Assembly: GCF_006476605.1 (NCBI RefSeq)
Contig: NZ_ML636801.1
Coordinates: 424,756-488,755, forward strand
Length of the DNA stretch: 64,000 bases
Direction of reading: 5' to 3'
Source of the DNA: Brucella gallinifaecis
Lineage (GTDB): Bacteria > Pseudomonadota > Alphaproteobacteria > Rhizobiales > Rhizobiaceae
The position numbers and the translations under genes are program-made. The notes beneath the pieces were generated by a model. That model made no database searches and had not been told where the DNA came from. It saw nothing but the letters and a program-made list of their open reading frames with translations. Below are positions 62,449-64,000 of this stretch, in pieces (position 1 is the first letter of the stretch; each line of letters opens with the position of its first letter).

Positions 62449-63207
62449 ATGCTTACTTCTTCATTATCGAAGACTGTCTTTGAATTATATTCTCTCCGAT
62501 GGGAGAGGAATTTTTTATATATTTTTATATTAGTCAGTGGTTTCTTTATGATTTTTCCACAGATTGATTTAACGGTCTCACGTTATTTCTTTCAGTCGGG
62601 GGATTTTATTCTTTCAAAGCATCCGCAATGGATTGTTTTGAGAGATTTACATCGGGTCAGCCAGTGGTACTTGCTTGCGTGCATGATTGTCTTAGGCGCA
62701 ATTTATGCCTTGTGGTATCGACCTTTACCTTTTATTGCGCCGCACAGGATTGTTTATATTGCTCTGACTTTTTGTTTTGGTCCCGGCCTTTTGGTTCATG
62801 GCTTGAAAACTCTCATTGGCCGCGCACGGCCAAGGGAGTTGGTGGAGTTTGGTGGCTTGATGGACTTTACCCCGGCTTGGCAAATGGCTGCCATGTGTCG
62901 CCACAGTTGCTCATTTCCTTCCGGTGAAGCGGCTGCCGCTGCGGCGATGCTTTCGCTTCTGGTTTTTGTGCCAAAGCGATTTCGCGGTTGGGTTGCCGGT
63001 ATTTTTATCCCGTTATTGGTGCTTATATCCTTTAATCGGGTATTTATGGGTGCGCATTTCTTGTCCGATATCGTTATTGCATGGGTGCTGATCATTGGTT
63101 TGATGCTTTGGTTTTGGCCCAGAGTGTTTCGTAATGCAGATATGATTGATAATTGGGTAAGACTAAAAGCTAAGCCAGTGCGCAAGCGACTATACTATGT
63201 GGACTGA
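62449..63207 (+). CDS. PAP2-family membrane phosphatase
   Basis: A 252-residue protein with about six segments. Tripartite PAP2 motif: KTLIGRARP (Lys120-Pro128), PSGE (157-160), NRVFMGAHFLSD (Arg197, His203, Asp207). The second motif has Glu where PSGH is usual. It may dephosphorylate undecaprenyl pyrophosphate, phosphatidyl phosphates or lipid A. It follows an AT-rich intergenic region and precedes the cobalamin riboswitch. Confidence 0.88.
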   Translation: MLTSSLSKTVFELYSLRWERNFLYIFILVSGFFMIFPQIDLTVSRYFFQSGDFILSKHPQWIVLRDLHRVSQWYLLACMIVLGAIYALWYRPLPFIAPHRIVYIALTFCFGPGLLVHGLKTLIGRARPRELVEFGGLMDFTPAWQMAAMCRHSCSFPSGEAAAAAAMLSLLVFVPKRFRGWVAGIFIPLLVLISFNRVFMGAHFLSDIVIAWVLIIGLMLWFWPRVFRNADMIDNWVRLKAKPVRKRLYYVD

Positions 63208-63246
63208 TTGACGCGGAATTGGTGAAGGCCTAGTGTCAATTTACAC

Positions 63247-63450
63247 AACAGGTCTTGCCGGAACGAATCCCGGCGATACCAAAAGGGAATGCGACGGACG
63301 GACCCAATCCGGGCGTCTTTATCGCAGCCGACCCCGCGACTGTAGAGCGGAGAGGGATGAAACAAGCCGGTTAACCGGCAACCACTGGAAACTGCGTTTC
63401 CGGGAAGGTGGTTTCAGACCCTGTGACCCGTGAGCCAGGAGACCTGCCTG
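63247..63450 (+). promoter_or_regulatory. Cobalamin (AdoCbl) riboswitch
   Basis: Highly conserved elements in order: AAAAGGGAATGCG (63281-63293), GCAGCCGACCCCGCGACTGT (63324-63343), CCACTGG (63382-63388), GGGAAGGTGG (63402-63411) and the B12 box GAGCCAGGAGACCTGCC (63432-63448). The P1 stem CAGGTC/GACCTG closes it. It controls the cobalt-uptake genes cbtBA, turning them off when cobalamin is ample. Confidence 0.97.
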
Positions 63451-63517
63451 TTGCGTGAAGGACATTTTGTCCGCACCTGATGGGAGGTTTTTCCCTGCTG
63501 CCTGCACGGAGGTTGTC

Positions 63518-63706
63518 ATGGCTGCACGTACCCAAAATTCTGTTTCCGATATTGTAGTTATCCCGCTTGCGACGCGTCTTGGTACGGCTGTCGTCTCGCT
63601 GCTTCTCGGTGCTTTTCTGATTTACGGTGTGGGGCTTGCCCATTCCGATACATTGCACGATTCAGCGCATGACATGCGTCATTCATATGGTTTTCCCTGT
63701 CATTAG
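63518..63706 (+). CDS. cbtB: Cobalt transporter subunit CbtB
   Basis: A 62-residue protein started at 63518 behind CGGAGG. One membrane helix (about 23-43) and a C-terminal His-rich tail (AHSDTLHDSAHDMRHSYGF). This is the CbtB pattern; it works with CbtA in cobalt uptake. It is under the cobalamin riboswitch. Confidence 0.92.
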   Translation: MAARTQNSVSDIVVIPLATRLGTAVVSLLLGAFLIYGVGLAHSDTLHDSAHDMRHSYGFPCH

Positions 63707-63786
63707 TTTTCTAGTTTTTAAAACAGGAAATGAATAGCGCCTGATGGTGAATGGCTATCAGGGCGAATTTGATATTGGGGAATTAA

Positions 63787-63930
63787 ATGTTGATTCGTTA
63801 TTTACTGGCTACGCTTGCTGCGGGTCTTCTGGCTGGGCTTCTTGTGACGCCTGCCATGTATTTGAAAACGGTTCCACTGATCATTCAGGCTGAAACCTAT
63901 GAAGATGCTGGTGGCGGTCATAGTGAATAG
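63787..63930 (+). pseudogene. cbtA: cbtA truncated by an insertion element
   Basis: The frame reads MLIRYLLATLAAGLLAGLLV..., then QAETYEDAGGGHS, the start of CbtA. It stops after 47 codons, while CbtA normally has about 230-260 residues and several membrane segments. The TAG stop lies in sequence resembling the left end of an IS (from 63924). The rest of cbtA, if retained, lies beyond the window. Cobalt uptake by CbtAB is probably lost. Confidence 0.82.
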
Positions 63931-64000
63931 CCCCTAGATTTGTAGACACCTTGTGACTTAAAAAAGAGGCAAGGAGCTTACGATGGGTAAAGCTAATTTC
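63924..64000 (+). mobile_element. Left end of an IS3-family element (partial)
   Basis: From 63924 the sequence begins TGAATAGCCCCTAGATT..., with GTAGACACC farther in, resembling IS3-family (IS51/IS407-like) terminal repeats that start with TG. About 60 bases in there is an ATG for an orfA-like reading frame. It interrupts cbtA. The element continues past the right edge. Confidence 0.7.
63983..64000 (+). CDS. Start of IS3-type transposase OrfA (partial)
   Basis: Only MGKANF is visible before the edge, preceded by GGAG. IS3-group OrfA proteins of this form start M(S/G)(K/R)ANF and then TEDFKRDAV, so the assignment fits but rests on six residues and context. Confidence 0.55.

Overview
The window looks like a chromosomal segment of an alphaproteobacterium of the Hyphomicrobiales, most plausibly Brucella/Ochrobactrum. 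The reasons are a fused SecDF, an entericidin-type lipoprotein, a LysR regulator divergent from a DUF1127 gene, a betaine-type demethylase beside a GlxA/AraC regulator, and CobQ followed by a cobalamin-riboswitch cbtBA unit. The genus is inferred from gene content and protein style, not from a search.

Positions 1-37640 are an almost complete siphovirus prophage of HK97 type. From left to right: an immunity region (CI-like S24 repressor, three operator-like dyads, Cro-like protein); an early operon of small proteins; a replication and DNA-modification block (LexA-type wHTH, DnaA domain IV protein, N6-adenine and C5-cytosine methyltransferases, RuvC-like resolvase, DnaB-like helicase, HAD nucleotidase) whose genes mostly overlap by 1-4 bases; two HNH genes; terminase; a protease-capsid fusion; portal; head-tail connectors; tail genes including a frameshifted assembly chaperone; and a receptor-binding protein. 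Then come an AT-rich gtrABC-type O-antigen modification cassette on the opposite strand, a P63C protein, and a lysis cassette (GH19 endolysin, overlapping spanins, DUF1515 protein). No integrase is present, so the left end must lie outside the window. The right end abuts the 3' end of tRNA-Lys(CTT) at 37721-37796, the expected attachment site.

Positions 37797-64000 are host chromosome: DedA and TerC/CBS membrane proteins; sulfate uptake genes (binding protein, cysT, cysW, with no cysA following); an RBBP9-like hydrolase; a YbhN-like protein; a decayed RCK-domain antiporter remnant; secDF; a DUF3772/MscS channel; a demethylase of the sarcosine/dimethylglycine dehydrogenase family with a DJ-1/AraC regulator; DUF1127 and LysR; entericidin; a GT39-like membrane glycosyltransferase; cobQ; a PAP2 phosphatase; and a cobalamin riboswitch driving cbtB and cbtA. 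cbtA is cut short after about 46 codons by what looks like the left end of an IS3-family element running off the right edge.

The features most worth a second look are the protease-capsid fusion placed before the portal gene, the -1 frameshift in the tail chaperone, the serotype-conversion cassette, the repeated GGCTAGA motif and large inverted repeat in front of the P63C gene, the IS-disrupted cbtA, the antiporter remnant, and a run of four hairpins upstream of cobQ.
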